From the NCBI RefSeq assembly GCF_001854605.1, contig NZ_MKJU01000030.1, forward strand, positions 125,840 to 189,839: a stretch of DNA of 64,000 bases, in the 5' to 3' direction. The notes under the pieces are model-generated. The model did not search any database. It saw nothing but the letters and a program-made list of their open reading frames with translations, and was not told the origin of the DNA. Source of the DNA: Pseudoalteromonas amylolytica. Lineage in GTDB: Bacteria > Pseudomonadota > Gammaproteobacteria > Enterobacterales > Alteromonadaceae. Positions 17,628 through 25,329 of this stretch are shown here, piece by piece (within the stretch, counting starts at the first letter, position 1; each line of letters starts with the position of its first letter). The translations under genes and the position numbers were made by a program.

Positions 17628-18252
17628 GCGCTTCAAGCTGACAATTTGCGTTATTTGTGTGGCTATCTTGCTTGGAGTGGCGTTGTCTTTTTTTGCCCCC
17701 AAGGCTACGTCGGTAAGTGGTATTGAGTGGTTAGAAAAGCCCAAGCATATAGTGAATTTCAGTCTGCAAACACAAACAGGAGAATACAACCGACAATCAC
17801 TACTTGGTCGTTTTACTATTGTGTGGTTTGGCTTCTTAGAGTGTGTTGATGTGTGCCCATTGGCTTTAATGCAGGCTTCGGAGCTTGCAAAACAGCTTAG
17901 ACGTTTGGGCAGAGAATCTGTGCCGATATCTTTTGTTTTTGTATCCGTTGATCCTATGAGAGATAGCACAGAGCGCATAACACAGTTTGTAACGTATTTT
18001 GATACATCGTTTGTGGGCGCAACGGCAGACAAGCTAGCACTTGAGAGGTTCACTGGTAGTTTAGGGGTACGGTTTCGTGTCTCATCTACAGAGCAAAACT
18101 ATAGCGTATCACACAGTGTGATGTTTTCTGTGATAGCGCCAGATGGCACCTTGGTAGGGCGGTTTGCACCTGATTTTGATGCCAAGGTATTAGCGCGTGA
18201 GTTACGAATAAAAATGCAAGCGAGTATGTCGCCTCTCCAAGAGAAGTCATAG
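17599..18252 (+). CDS. SCO1/SenC/PrrC-family protein (thioredoxin-like, copper-binding type)
   Basis: The 217-residue protein has an N-terminal membrane anchor (about residues 12-32) and a thioredoxin-like domain. The SCO metal site is visible: C82-V-D-V-C86 (CxxxC) in FLECVDVCPL and H172 in SVSHSVMF, the expected third ligand. SCO proteins deliver copper to cytochrome oxidase CuA or act as thiol reductases. No oxidase genes are in the window, so a general redox/copper role in this cluster is as likely. The start overlaps the end of the upstream membrane-protein gene, implying coupling. Confidence 0.88.
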   Translation: MSVIHCIVCRRFKLTICVICVAILLGVALSFFAPKATSVSGIEWLEKPKHIVNFSLQTQTGEYNRQSLLGRFTIVWFGFLECVDVCPLALMQASELAKQLRRLGRESVPISFVFVSVDPMRDSTERITQFVTYFDTSFVGATADKLALERFTGSLGVRFRVSSTEQNYSVSHSVMFSVIAPDGTLVGRFAPDFDAKVLARELRIKMQASMSPLQEKS

Positions 18253-18329
18253 AGTGTGATTGTTATTTCAACCAACAAATTTAAATCACTCAGCATATTA
18301 ACCAACGAGTTAACGGGGAGGGTTTGGCT

Positions 18330-18572
18330 GTGATAAGAGTGGGTATGAGAGATAATAATATTAACAGGCATCAGGCCGCTAACAGATACACAACAGAGCT
18401 AAGGCTGCGTTTTCGCGATTTGCGTAGGGAAAATGGCTTATCACAAGCCAAGCTCGGTGAACTAATCGGGGTAGATCAAGCCACGATAAGTAACTTTGAA
18501 AGCGGAAGAACGGTGATGAGTGTCAAGCAAGCCTATGAAATGGCTTTGATTTTTGATGTTGAATTAGCATAA
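18330..18572 (+). CDS. Small XRE-family transcriptional regulator
   Basis: A GTG at 18330 lies seven bases after GGGGAGGG and is the likely start; an ATG at 18345 is an alternative. The product of about 80 residues is an HTH_3 domain: LRLRFRDLRRENGLSQAKLG then VDQATISNFESGRTVMSV. Last gene in the run that begins with the MFS transporter, 77 bp after the SCO1-like gene. Target unknown. A perfect 13-bp hairpin follows. Confidence 0.8.
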   Translation: MIRVGMRDNNINRHQAANRYTTELRLRFRDLRRENGLSQAKLGELIGVDQATISNFESGRTVMSVKQAYEMALIFDVELA

Positions 18573-18620
18573 CTGATATAGCAATACATTTACTGAGCTG
18601 AATAAGTCTTAACTTTACCT

Positions 18621-18656
18621 GTCAGATTTGATTGTTAGGGCTTAATCAAATCTGAC
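18621..18656. terminator. Perfect 13-bp hairpin after the XRE gene
   Basis: GTCAGATTTGATT (18621-18633) and AATCAAATCTGAC (18644-18656) flank a 10-nt loop, 48 bp after the stop. There is no T-run, so it may be a terminator or an RNA-stabilising element. Confidence 0.5.
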
Positions 18657-18806
18657 CGTCGTATAAGGCAAACTCCGCCGTTCAACAGCAACTTAATATC
18701 TTAAGTCCCGGGTGTTCACCCAACTCGTATTTGGACAGAAACGCGTTAGAGACTAAGGGCAGCTTTGTGCCAAAATCGGAAATTCAAAGCGTGAATGTGA
18801 CACTCT

Positions 18807-18883
18807 GTTGGGTGGCGCCTTCGGCTTAACCAACCTACCAGTTGACGTAGGTCGGCATAAGGCGCGCAGCGCCGCCATCCGAC
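18807..18883. repeat. Pair of inverted REP elements (BIME-like)
   Basis: On the plus strand 18847-18883 starts GTAG, then GTCGG...CCGAC with inner GGCG...CGCC, the classic REP layout of a GTAG head plus imperfect palindrome. On the minus strand 18838-18807 reads GTAG followed by GTTGG...CCAAC with inner GCC...GGC. The two heads face each other across 8 bp. REP elements are mobilised by RAYT transposases (TnpA-REP); none is in the window. Confidence 0.7.
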
Positions 18884-19127
18884 AAAAATAATGAGTTTAC
18901 TTAGAAATAGCCTGACCTATCGTATTTAGAAAACAAATCGACTTATCGCAGGAATGAATTAGATGAACGGCCGTTTTGTAGAATGACGCAACATAGCCAT
19001 ATAATGATGATCTTGAAGCGCTCAAAGCCGCCTGTCAGGCGAAGTCTAAACCTGTTCTTTAAACTGTAAGATCGGATATGAGCTAATACAACTGAGCATG
19101 TTCATTGACATAATAAGTTGCAAAGAA

Positions 19128-19146
19128 AAGGGCCACAAGGGCCCTT
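19128..19146 (-). terminator. Terminator of the M14 carboxypeptidase gene
   Basis: AAGGGCC (19128-19134) pairs with GGCCCTT (19140-19146). Read on the minus strand, the stem is followed by TTCTTTG, about 20 bp after the stop codon. Confidence 0.7.
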
Positions 19147-19163
19147 GATTCTGGGGAACGATT

Positions 19164-21410
19164 TTATTCGTTTACGGTAATAAGGAGCGTTTTTACGCTT
19201 AAGTAGTACTCATTATCTATTGCTGCGACTTCTACTTTCTGTTCGCCGGCTTGACTAAACTCATATTCAAGTATGGCTTCTCTAGAGCTTAAGTATTCGC
19301 CGTTTATTCTCCAAACGAAAAATTCAACCGAGCCGTCGGGGTCATAGCTTTTTGAAGCATCAAAGTGACAACTTAGCTTTTCACACTCGTAGCTTACATT
19401 GGTTACGGGCAGAACAGGGCCATCCATTTCGAAGCTTTTCTCAACAATGGTACGCTGAGCATAGTTGTTCTCGACCTCTAGTTTGGCTGTTTGTGTACCT
19501 TTGAGCCCCCAAAACTGTACGCTAGGTCCGTGCAATGGTACTTCGCTGTCATTGATGTACCACTTGTAGGTTAGAGCGTCCCCTTGAGTTGGCTCTTTTG
19601 TTGCGGTCAGCGCGCAGCCGCCATATACACATTCTGTTATAAAGTTTGCCTCAGGTGCTGAAACAGGGGCTGGAGCGTTATTATCAAGCGTCAGCTGTTG
19701 GGTTGCTTTGACGCCCCAATTACCATCTCTATCCTGTGCTTGTACAATAAAGGTGTAAGTGCCGTTTGGCCAATACCGAGTATCTAAAGTGTGACTGATG
19801 AACTCCTCGGGCGTATCAAATACACCATCAATAGGGCTGAGCTTAACTTTTTTGCCAAACTTTTTACCGTTGCGCTCAACTCTCAGGCGTACTTTTTTGA
19901 TAGCTTGACCTGCTTCGATTGGGCCATTATCAGGTGCCAATAAAAACTCATCGCTGATTTTTGCTTGTAAGGTTAGTTCACTCCCTTGCGGCACAGCCAT
20001 TGAGCCTGCGCCAGAGATCCTTAAATCTAGCACTTCTGGCCCTTGTGGTGTGATGTAAGGGGTGCCAGCTACTTTGGCTGCATAAAGCAATGCTTGTAAG
20101 TTGTTGGGCAATACTTCCTGTTGATAGTCTTGACAGCTTTCAAAGAAGGTTCGGCCTAGCTCAAATACAAAACTGGGGACGCCCAATTCAGAGTAACCAA
20201 GCCCTAGTGACGTACCATCTGCTGGATACAAGTCTACTGCGGGCATTGCACGGTAGCCCGTGAAAGCTGCAAAGCGCTGAGCCAATTGTTTTAACTGCGG
20301 CTCATTGGGAGCAGGTTCATAGGTTGTATCAAAGGGATATAAAATCATACCGCCCGCGCTGTGAATATCCAAAAATAGACCCGGAGTATCCAGTGGTGCT
20401 GGGTCGGTTGGTAAGTCGCCACGACGGTCTTCAAACAAACTGCGTACATAACGCTCAATAGCCTGAACTTCAGGCTCTGAAGCGGCAACTGGGCCACGGT
20501 AAGTTTGGTCACATTGCTCACCACTGGAGCCATTATCAATCGCAAACCATTCGTAGCTAAAGTTACGGTTCAAATCGACACCACGTCTTTGCGGTGTATC
20601 TGCGCAATAGTTTTCATTGGTATTCTTACGCCACAACACTCCCGTTTCGGCTTGTTTGCGGCCATCAGGGTTGGCAACAAAGAGAATATGGATGTCACGC
20701 TCTTGTAGTATCCATTGTGCGTCGGCGTTACTTTGATAGTTGTCTACCAAATAATTAGCAAATGCTAGGGTCGTGGCCGCTGTTGTGTATTCTCTGGCAT
20801 GTAATGCGCTTTGCATAAACAAAATAGGTTTAGGCTTTTTGCGTTTTTTGCTGTTATCACCAAGCACAAGCACGTTTAGATCATAGCCACCTAAGCCTTG
20901 TTCTTTTTGCCAAGATGGGCCAATTGAGCGCCATGAGGCCAGTTGTGGGTAACGTTTTGCAATATTTTGCGCCTGTTGATAGGTTTCTTCCACAGTGGGG
21001 TAACACGCAAACCCAGGGATCCCAGCTGACTCATTTAGATTGCTCAATTTGGTTGAACGCGTCAGTTTGCTGGTGGTTTTTTGTTGTAGCGCTTGCTGTA
21101 AATAAGGCTGATTTTTAAGCACTTGTTTGCTTTCTACTTGCACGACTAAGTGCCCACGTTCACGCAGCTTATCGGCATCATGTTCGTCTAACAATAGCGT
21201 CACAAAGCGGTTTTGTCTGTCTATCAGGGCATCATGATATTCGTGCGCCAGTTGATAGCTGTGTTGCGCACTGTCGGCGAGTATATGATAAGTTTTTAAT
21301 GAATTTGTTGTACTTGCAACATCGCTAGGAAGCTGAGAATGTGATTGTGTGGTGGCGTAGCTGGTCGAGACAGACAACGCCAACAGCATCATTGCTGATG
21401 TTAGTTTCAT
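19164..21410 (-). CDS. Secreted M14 family zinc carboxypeptidase
   Basis: This 748-residue protein has a signal peptide (MKLTSAMMLLALSVSTSYA), a propeptide-like region to about 130, an M14 catalytic domain (about 135-450) and C-terminal beta-sandwich domains. Zinc ligands are H204 and E207 in LHAREYTT and H350 in LDIHSAGG; the catalytic Glu is E417 in FVFELGR; GVDLNRNF carries the substrate-binding Asn-Arg. After about 460 come an Ig-like region and two PKD-like segments (YSCEKLSCHF-type end with DPDGSVEFFVWRINGE). The enzyme removes C-terminal residues from peptides outside the cell, fitting a proteolytic marine life style. Single gene with its own terminator. Confidence 0.92.
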   Translation of the reverse strand: MKLTSAMMLLALSVSTSYATTQSHSQLPSDVASTTNSLKTYHILADSAQHSYQLAHEYHDALIDRQNRFVTLLLDEHDADKLRERGHLVVQVESKQVLKNQPYLQQALQQKTTSKLTRSTKLSNLNESAGIPGFACYPTVEETYQQAQNIAKRYPQLASWRSIGPSWQKEQGLGGYDLNVLVLGDNSKKRKKPKPILFMQSALHAREYTTAATTLAFANYLVDNYQSNADAQWILQERDIHILFVANPDGRKQAETGVLWRKNTNENYCADTPQRRGVDLNRNFSYEWFAIDNGSSGEQCDQTYRGPVAASEPEVQAIERYVRSLFEDRRGDLPTDPAPLDTPGLFLDIHSAGGMILYPFDTTYEPAPNEPQLKQLAQRFAAFTGYRAMPAVDLYPADGTSLGLGYSELGVPSFVFELGRTFFESCQDYQQEVLPNNLQALLYAAKVAGTPYITPQGPEVLDLRISGAGSMAVPQGSELTLQAKISDEFLLAPDNGPIEAGQAIKKVRLRVERNGKKFGKKVKLSPIDGVFDTPEEFISHTLDTRYWPNGTYTFIVQAQDRDGNWGVKATQQLTLDNNAPAPVSAPEANFITECVYGGCALTATKEPTQGDALTYKWYINDSEVPLHGPSVQFWGLKGTQTAKLEVENNYAQRTIVEKSFEMDGPVLPVTNVSYECEKLSCHFDASKSYDPDGSVEFFVWRINGEYLSSREAILEYEFSQAGEQKVEVAAIDNEYYLSVKTLLITVNE

Positions 21411-21849
21411 GTTATTTCCTTATTACTGATAGTTATTGTTATTTGGTGATATTTTTACAGCGTAAATGCTTTCCTTATGTTGATTGTGTTTAACCTACCG
21501 TAATTTGAAGTTGATTATTTTTCAATCTCATTTTTCATCTAAATTACCTCTTTTTGAGCCAATTTATGCAAAATTTTGTGCTCAGCCTAGGTATATTCTG
21601 CGCTACAGGGAAATGAAGGGATTTATAAAAAATTCATAAAAATTATATAGCTATGAAAATAATCATATCTATGCGATATGTTTGTCTCTTAAATGGGTGT
21701 TTTCGGTGAGATACATGGTGTGGGTTTAGATACCAAACAATATTGACAGCAAACACAATGCGTTTTAGCCTTAGCACCTCTAGCCATGAAGTGAGGACGA
21801 CCTCACCGCTCTATCTCATTCGGGGACGGCCCCATAGATGGAGTGTAGT
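21411..21849. other. 439-bp region with the riboswitch
   Basis: Divergent promoters are expected here, for the carboxypeptidase (minus) and the SMR gene (plus). Bases 21430-21700 are AT-rich without a recognised element; the riboswitch occupies 21791-21833. Confidence 0.5.
21791..21833 (+). promoter_or_regulatory. Guanidine-II (mini-ykkC) riboswitch
   Basis: Two hairpins with the diagnostic ACGR loops: GTGAGG-ACGA-CCTCAC (21791-21806) and GGGG-ACGG-CCCC (21822-21833), joined by a 15-nt linker. The GGAG ribosome-binding site of the SMR gene is at 21840, just after the second stem, as in known mini-ykkC elements, where guanidine binding frees the site. The downstream gene is an SMR exporter of the Gdx/SugE type, the usual regulon member. 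Confidence 0.92.
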
Positions 21850-22164
21850 ATGTCTTGGTTTTATCTTGTTCTGGCTGGTTTGTTTGAAGCTGGCTGGCTT
21901 ATCTTTTTAGAAAAATCTGCATCATTTTCTAAACCACCGTTTGTGTTTTTAGCATGTGGTTCAATGGCAATTAGCCTTTATTTATTCGCAATATCAATCA
22001 AAGATATAGAAGTTGCAATTGCCTACATGGTATGGCTTGGTGTGGGCGTTTGTAGCCTTATCTTTTTTAATCATGTATTTCTGGGTAGCGCAGTGTCACT
22101 CATGCAGGGCATTTTTATGCTGTTGTTATTTATTGCAATCATAGGCCTTAAGGTGAGTAGTTAA
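21850..22164 (+). CDS. gdx: SMR-family guanidinium exporter (Gdx/SugE type)
   Basis: The start at 21850 follows GGAG by six bases; an earlier in-frame ATG at 21838 overlaps that site. The 104-residue protein has four TM helices and the essential proton/substrate Glu13 in AGLFEAGW, closer to SugE/Gdx (AGLLEVVW) than to EmrE. AYMVWLGVGV in the third helix is the usual SMR signature. Gdx proteins are dual-topology guanidinium/proton antiporters. The guanidine-II riboswitch directly upstream supports this substrate strongly. An ACT-domain gene follows after 20 bp. Confidence 0.9.
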   Translation: MSWFYLVLAGLFEAGWLIFLEKSASFSKPPFVFLACGSMAISLYLFAISIKDIEVAIAYMVWLGVGVCSLIFFNHVFLGSAVSLMQGIFMLLLFIAIIGLKVSS

Positions 22165-22184
22165 CAGTATTTAGGAGAGTAATT

Positions 22185-22577
22185 ATGAATGGTGAAACTA
22201 ACTTAGCAATCTTGCTTAAATCAATGCAACCTACCTTGTTAGCTGAGGAGTTTGTATTTATCACTTTGCAGCAAGGCAAGTATGGTGATGCTGCACAGCT
22301 AAACCCCATTGCTATGTTCATGGAATCAGAAGGGATGACTTTGGTTATTCCCAAAGCGCGAGCAGATCAGTATCAGCAGGCTTATAGCTCGGTATTCAAA
22401 TGTATTACGCTCAATGTACATTCGAGCCTCGATGCCGTAGGACTAACAGCGGCGTTTGCCACACGATTAACTGAAGAAAAGATTAGCGCCAATGTGATCG
22501 CGGGTTTTTATCATGATCATATTTTTGTGCAAGCGCACAAGGCACAGGATGCGCTGGTTGCACTACGCCAGTGTTAG
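22185..22577 (+). CDS. ACT-domain protein (ACT_3 / DUF2241-like)
   Basis: The 130-residue protein has tandem ACT-like halves: EEFVFITLQQGKYGDA then LNPIAMFMESEGMTLVIPKA, and EKISANVIAGFYHDHIFV, matching the PF10000 ACT_3 family of small standalone proteins. AGGAG precedes the ATG. ACT domains bind amino acids or other small ligands; the ligand is unknown. It starts 20 bp after the SMR gene, so it is likely co-transcribed and under the same riboswitch, though only the exporter has a known link to guanidine. Confidence 0.8.
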   Translation: MNGETNLAILLKSMQPTLLAEEFVFITLQQGKYGDAAQLNPIAMFMESEGMTLVIPKARADQYQQAYSSVFKCITLNVHSSLDAVGLTAAFATRLTEEKISANVIAGFYHDHIFVQAHKAQDALVALRQC

Positions 22578-22732
22578 CAAGTACAGTGTCTGAGCACTAA
22601 AGTTATCTCTTTGTGGAACGCGACTATCAATTAAGTTGTGACACATTTTGTAATACTTTCAGACACTTTTTTAATCCATTTTCTGTGGTTCCGTGTATAG
22701 ACTAAGGGACAACATGAACAATGGGATAAAAA

Positions 22733-23566
22733 ATGAAAAAAATAATATTAATGCTCACTGTGGTGGTGCTAGCAGGCTGTTCCACCAAATTCGTGTACAG
22801 GAACGCTGATTGGCTAACTTACTGGTATTTAGATGACTATATCTCGTTGGACAGTGAACAAGAAGCGCGTTTTGATGAACGTTTGCTTGATTGGCTGCAA
22901 TGGCATAAGTCGCAAGAGCTTGGTAAATATGTTGCGCAACTGAACGACTTAAAATCCGATATACAAACCGGCAATATAACCGAACAAAGTATCGAAGCAC
23001 ACCAAAATAGAATGTTGTCTCATTGGCATAGAATTAGAGATAAGCTAACTCCTGATTTGGCGCAAATGGCAAATATGCTTAGCCAAGAGCAAGTGGATGA
23101 ACTCTTTGATGAGCTGGCGGAATCCCAGTCGAAGAATGCTAAAAAGCGTGAAAAGCGAACCGAAGAGCAGCGCAAGAAGCGCTGGGTTGAGGGAAATAAA
23201 GATAATTTAGACCAGTGGTTGGGTAAGCTAACCGATGAGCAAGAACAGTTAGTGGAAGATTTGTACGGGAAAAAACAACACACAGCGGATCTTTGGCATC
23301 AATATCGTACGGAATATCATCAACAACTAAAAGCGGTGTTTGAACAACCTGATAGAGGTGAAAATTTCACTCACACTTTGCTGGCACTATTGAACAATCC
23401 AGAGCAGTTTAGATCTGAACAGCTCAATGCAAGAAATGAGCATAATCAAGCGTTAGACCGCATGTTTCTAGTTAAAATTTATAAAAGTTTAACGGACAAG
23501 CAGCGCAAACACTTGCTTCGAGAGCTTGACGATCTGGCAGAAGATTTGAGTTCTTTGCAAAAGTAA
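22733..23566 (+). CDS. DUF6279 family lipoprotein
   Basis: The 277-residue protein opens with a lipoprotein signal (MKKIILMLTVVVLAGCS, Cys16). The mature part is highly charged and helical, with DWLTYWYLDDYISLDSEQ right after the anchor, as in the DUF6279 family of gammaproteobacterial lipoproteins. The central EKRTEEQRKKRWVEGNKDNL segment is strongly basic. No function known. Own gene, with a hairpin followed by T-rich sequence after it. Confidence 0.85.
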   Translation: MKKIILMLTVVVLAGCSTKFVYRNADWLTYWYLDDYISLDSEQEARFDERLLDWLQWHKSQELGKYVAQLNDLKSDIQTGNITEQSIEAHQNRMLSHWHRIRDKLTPDLAQMANMLSQEQVDELFDELAESQSKNAKKREKRTEEQRKKRWVEGNKDNLDQWLGKLTDEQEQLVEDLYGKKQHTADLWHQYRTEYHQQLKAVFEQPDRGENFTHTLLALLNNPEQFRSEQLNARNEHNQALDRMFLVKIYKSLTDKQRKHLLRELDDLAEDLSSLQK

Positions 23567-23571
23567 CGCCG

Positions 23572-23610
23572 TAGCGGCTTATCAGATGAACCGCTAAGTT
23601 TTGTTTTGTT
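23572..23610 (+). terminator. Terminator after the DUF6279 gene
   Basis: TAGCGG (23572-23577) pairs with CCGCTA (23591-23596), followed by AGTTTTGTTTTGTT, starting 6 bp after the stop. Confidence 0.65.
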
Positions 23611-23744
23611 AGAAAAATATTATAAGCAATAAAGTAATGCCCCTCGCGCTAGTTTCAGGTGAAAGTCGCTTGAAATTGCAGATGCAGTTTAACTAAGCAT
23701 CCTTAGGCCTTTATTGGTTGTTACACGACTTTAGGAGCAAAATA

Positions 23745-24071
23745 ATGCGTTGGTTTTTGTTGTTTATCGGTTGGTCTTCGGTTGTCGGAAGTTTTGCTGA
23801 TGGCGCGCTTGGGCTATACGCCTTGTGGGTGGTTGTACAATCCAGTGGTAATGAAGTGTTAATGTCTTTGGATGCATTCATAAAGCAGCATGTTGCATTT
23901 ATTTATTGGCTAAAGCAGCTCGCTTACTATGTGATGCCAAATGGGTTTGTCACTTGGGTGTTTTCACTACCCGCGCTGGTGTATTTTCCAATTCGTTTAG
24001 TAACGAGTATCGTCATAGGCTGGTGGGCGCTGAAAAAGGCAGCAGAACTATCAACACATCGGCAATTATGA
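23745..24071 (+). CDS. Small membrane protein of unknown function
   Basis: The ATG at 23745 follows AGGAG by seven bases, preferred to an in-frame start 27 bp earlier. The 108-residue protein begins MRWFLLFIGWSSVVGSFADG and has a first hydrophobic stretch (to about 28), an amphipathic middle, and two further hydrophobic parts (about 50-90), ending KKAAELSTHRQL. No family recognised. Stands alone, 50 bp before a GNAT gene in the same direction. Confidence 0.7.
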   Translation: MRWFLLFIGWSSVVGSFADGALGLYALWVVVQSSGNEVLMSLDAFIKQHVAFIYWLKQLAYYVMPNGFVTWVFSLPALVYFPIRLVTSIVIGWWALKKAAELSTHRQL

Positions 24072-24121
24072 AGGCTGTTTAACCAACCCCAAAGCGAAGC
24101 TGTCAAAATAAGGGCAAGCAT

Positions 24122-24673
24122 ATGAGTATCAACTTCCAAGTGTTTAACAGTAACGATGCTAATTATTTAAAAGTGATCGATTTATATAAAGAGGCATTTC
24201 CCAGTGCACAACGTATACCGACTTTTGTGCTTCGTTATAAATTGAGAAATGGTCCCAAAAGCTTCAATGTATTGTATGAAAATGATAAATGGGTGGGTCT
24301 TATTTATTGCACATATTACCAAGACATTGTTTTTGTACAATGCTTAGCTATCGCAGAGCAGTTTCGCTCCAAAGGATACCCAAGCAAGGTAAAGAATACT
24401 ATGTCGGGCATGTATCCTAATAAGAGAATCGTCCTAAATATCGAACAAATTGATACGCGAGCAAAAAATCTTCAACAACGGGTAAAACGTATAGCGTTTT
24501 ATGAAAAAAATGGATTTACTTCTACGGGCTTTCTTGTCGCAGAACCTGGTGAAACACACGAAATGCTTATACGTGGAGGAAATATTAACCAAGAAGAAAT
24601 CGAATCAATGTACAAAAGCCTCTTTGGTAAAGTTATAGGGTTTTGCATTCGCCCAAAAGTCATAAAGATCTGA
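24122..24673 (+). CDS. GNAT-family N-acetyltransferase
   Basis: The 183-residue protein has the GNAT fold order: KVIDLYKEAFPSAQ helix, VGLIYCTYYQDIVFVQCLAI strands, then EQFRSKGYPSKV at the acetyl-CoA loop (a modified Q/RxxGxG/A; second Gly replaced) and FYEKNGFTSTGF, the typical late motif. Substrate unknown. The basic C-terminal tail CIRPKVIKI is unusual for the family. Confidence 0.78.
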   Translation: MSINFQVFNSNDANYLKVIDLYKEAFPSAQRIPTFVLRYKLRNGPKSFNVLYENDKWVGLIYCTYYQDIVFVQCLAIAEQFRSKGYPSKVKNTMSGMYPNKRIVLNIEQIDTRAKNLQQRVKRIAFYEKNGFTSTGFLVAEPGETHEMLIRGGNINQEEIESMYKSLFGKVIGFCIRPKVIKI

Positions 24674-24857
24674 GCCAAGGTTGCAAGTTAGCTATTTTAT
24701 TCGGCGCCGTAAATTCAAGGTCATAATCTCGTCGTAACTTAGTGGTGCTTCACTTTGAACAGGCCACGCAAAGTGATGTTAAATGCGCAAAGCACTCGTA
24801 ATACGAAGTATCTGGTTGAGTCATATAACAAACTGTTTAGACATTAAGGAGTGAGTG

Positions 24858-25241
24858 ATGGAAGACATAGGAAAGGTTAAGCTCTATTTACTCAGAGCGA
24901 TGTATATTTTTATCTTCGTGGGTCTGGGGCTGTCAAATACGCCTGAGGCCATATCTGAAATGGGAGTATCCACAGACTCCTACACTGTGATCAATGCAAT
25001 GCTCATGGGCTTTATGTTGATGTCACTACTGGGTGCCTTTTACCCATTAAAAATGCTGCCAATTCTAATGTTTGAGTTATTGTGGAAAATATTATGGTTG
25101 GCGTTGTTTGCATTACCCATGTATTTGAATGCTGGTTTGGATGAATATGCTATAGGTGTTGCGTTTGCGTGCATCATTGGGGTTGTTTTAACGCCCATTG
25201 TTTTGCCATGGCGTTATATCATTAACACGTATTTCAATTAA
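24858..25241 (+). CDS. Four-TM membrane protein of unknown function
   Basis: The ATG at 24858 lies six bases after AAGGAG. The 127-residue protein has four hydrophobic segments (about 12-28, 46-66, 70-90, 100-120) and short loops, with YPLKMLPILMFELLWK between the second and third. It has the look of small DoxX-like or DUF4149-like proteins, but I do not assign a family. A strong hairpin follows. Confidence 0.72.
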   Translation: MEDIGKVKLYLLRAMYIFIFVGLGLSNTPEAISEMGVSTDSYTVINAMLMGFMLMSLLGAFYPLKMLPILMFELLWKILWLALFALPMYLNAGLDEYAIGVAFACIIGVVLTPIVLPWRYIINTYFN

Positions 25242-25278
25242 ATATATTATGCCCTTAGCTGCGTCAAAGACCATGAAA

Positions 25279-25309
25279 TAAGCACAGAGAAGGGGAGCCT
25301 CTGTGCTTA
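25279..25309. terminator. Hairpin between convergent genes
   Basis: TAAGCACAGAG (25279-25289) pairs perfectly with CTCTGTGCTTA (25299-25309). Lies between the membrane-protein stop and the TonB-dependent receptor stop, serving either strand. Confidence 0.65.
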
Positions 25310-25329
25310 CATTGGACTAATCTAAGATC

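Larger units (their letters stand above)
18573..19163. other. 591-bp intergenic region
   Basis: Holds the 13-bp hairpin at 18621, the REP pair at 18807-18883 and the carboxypeptidase terminator near 19128. The rest shows no coding frame with a ribosome-binding site. Confidence 0.6.
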
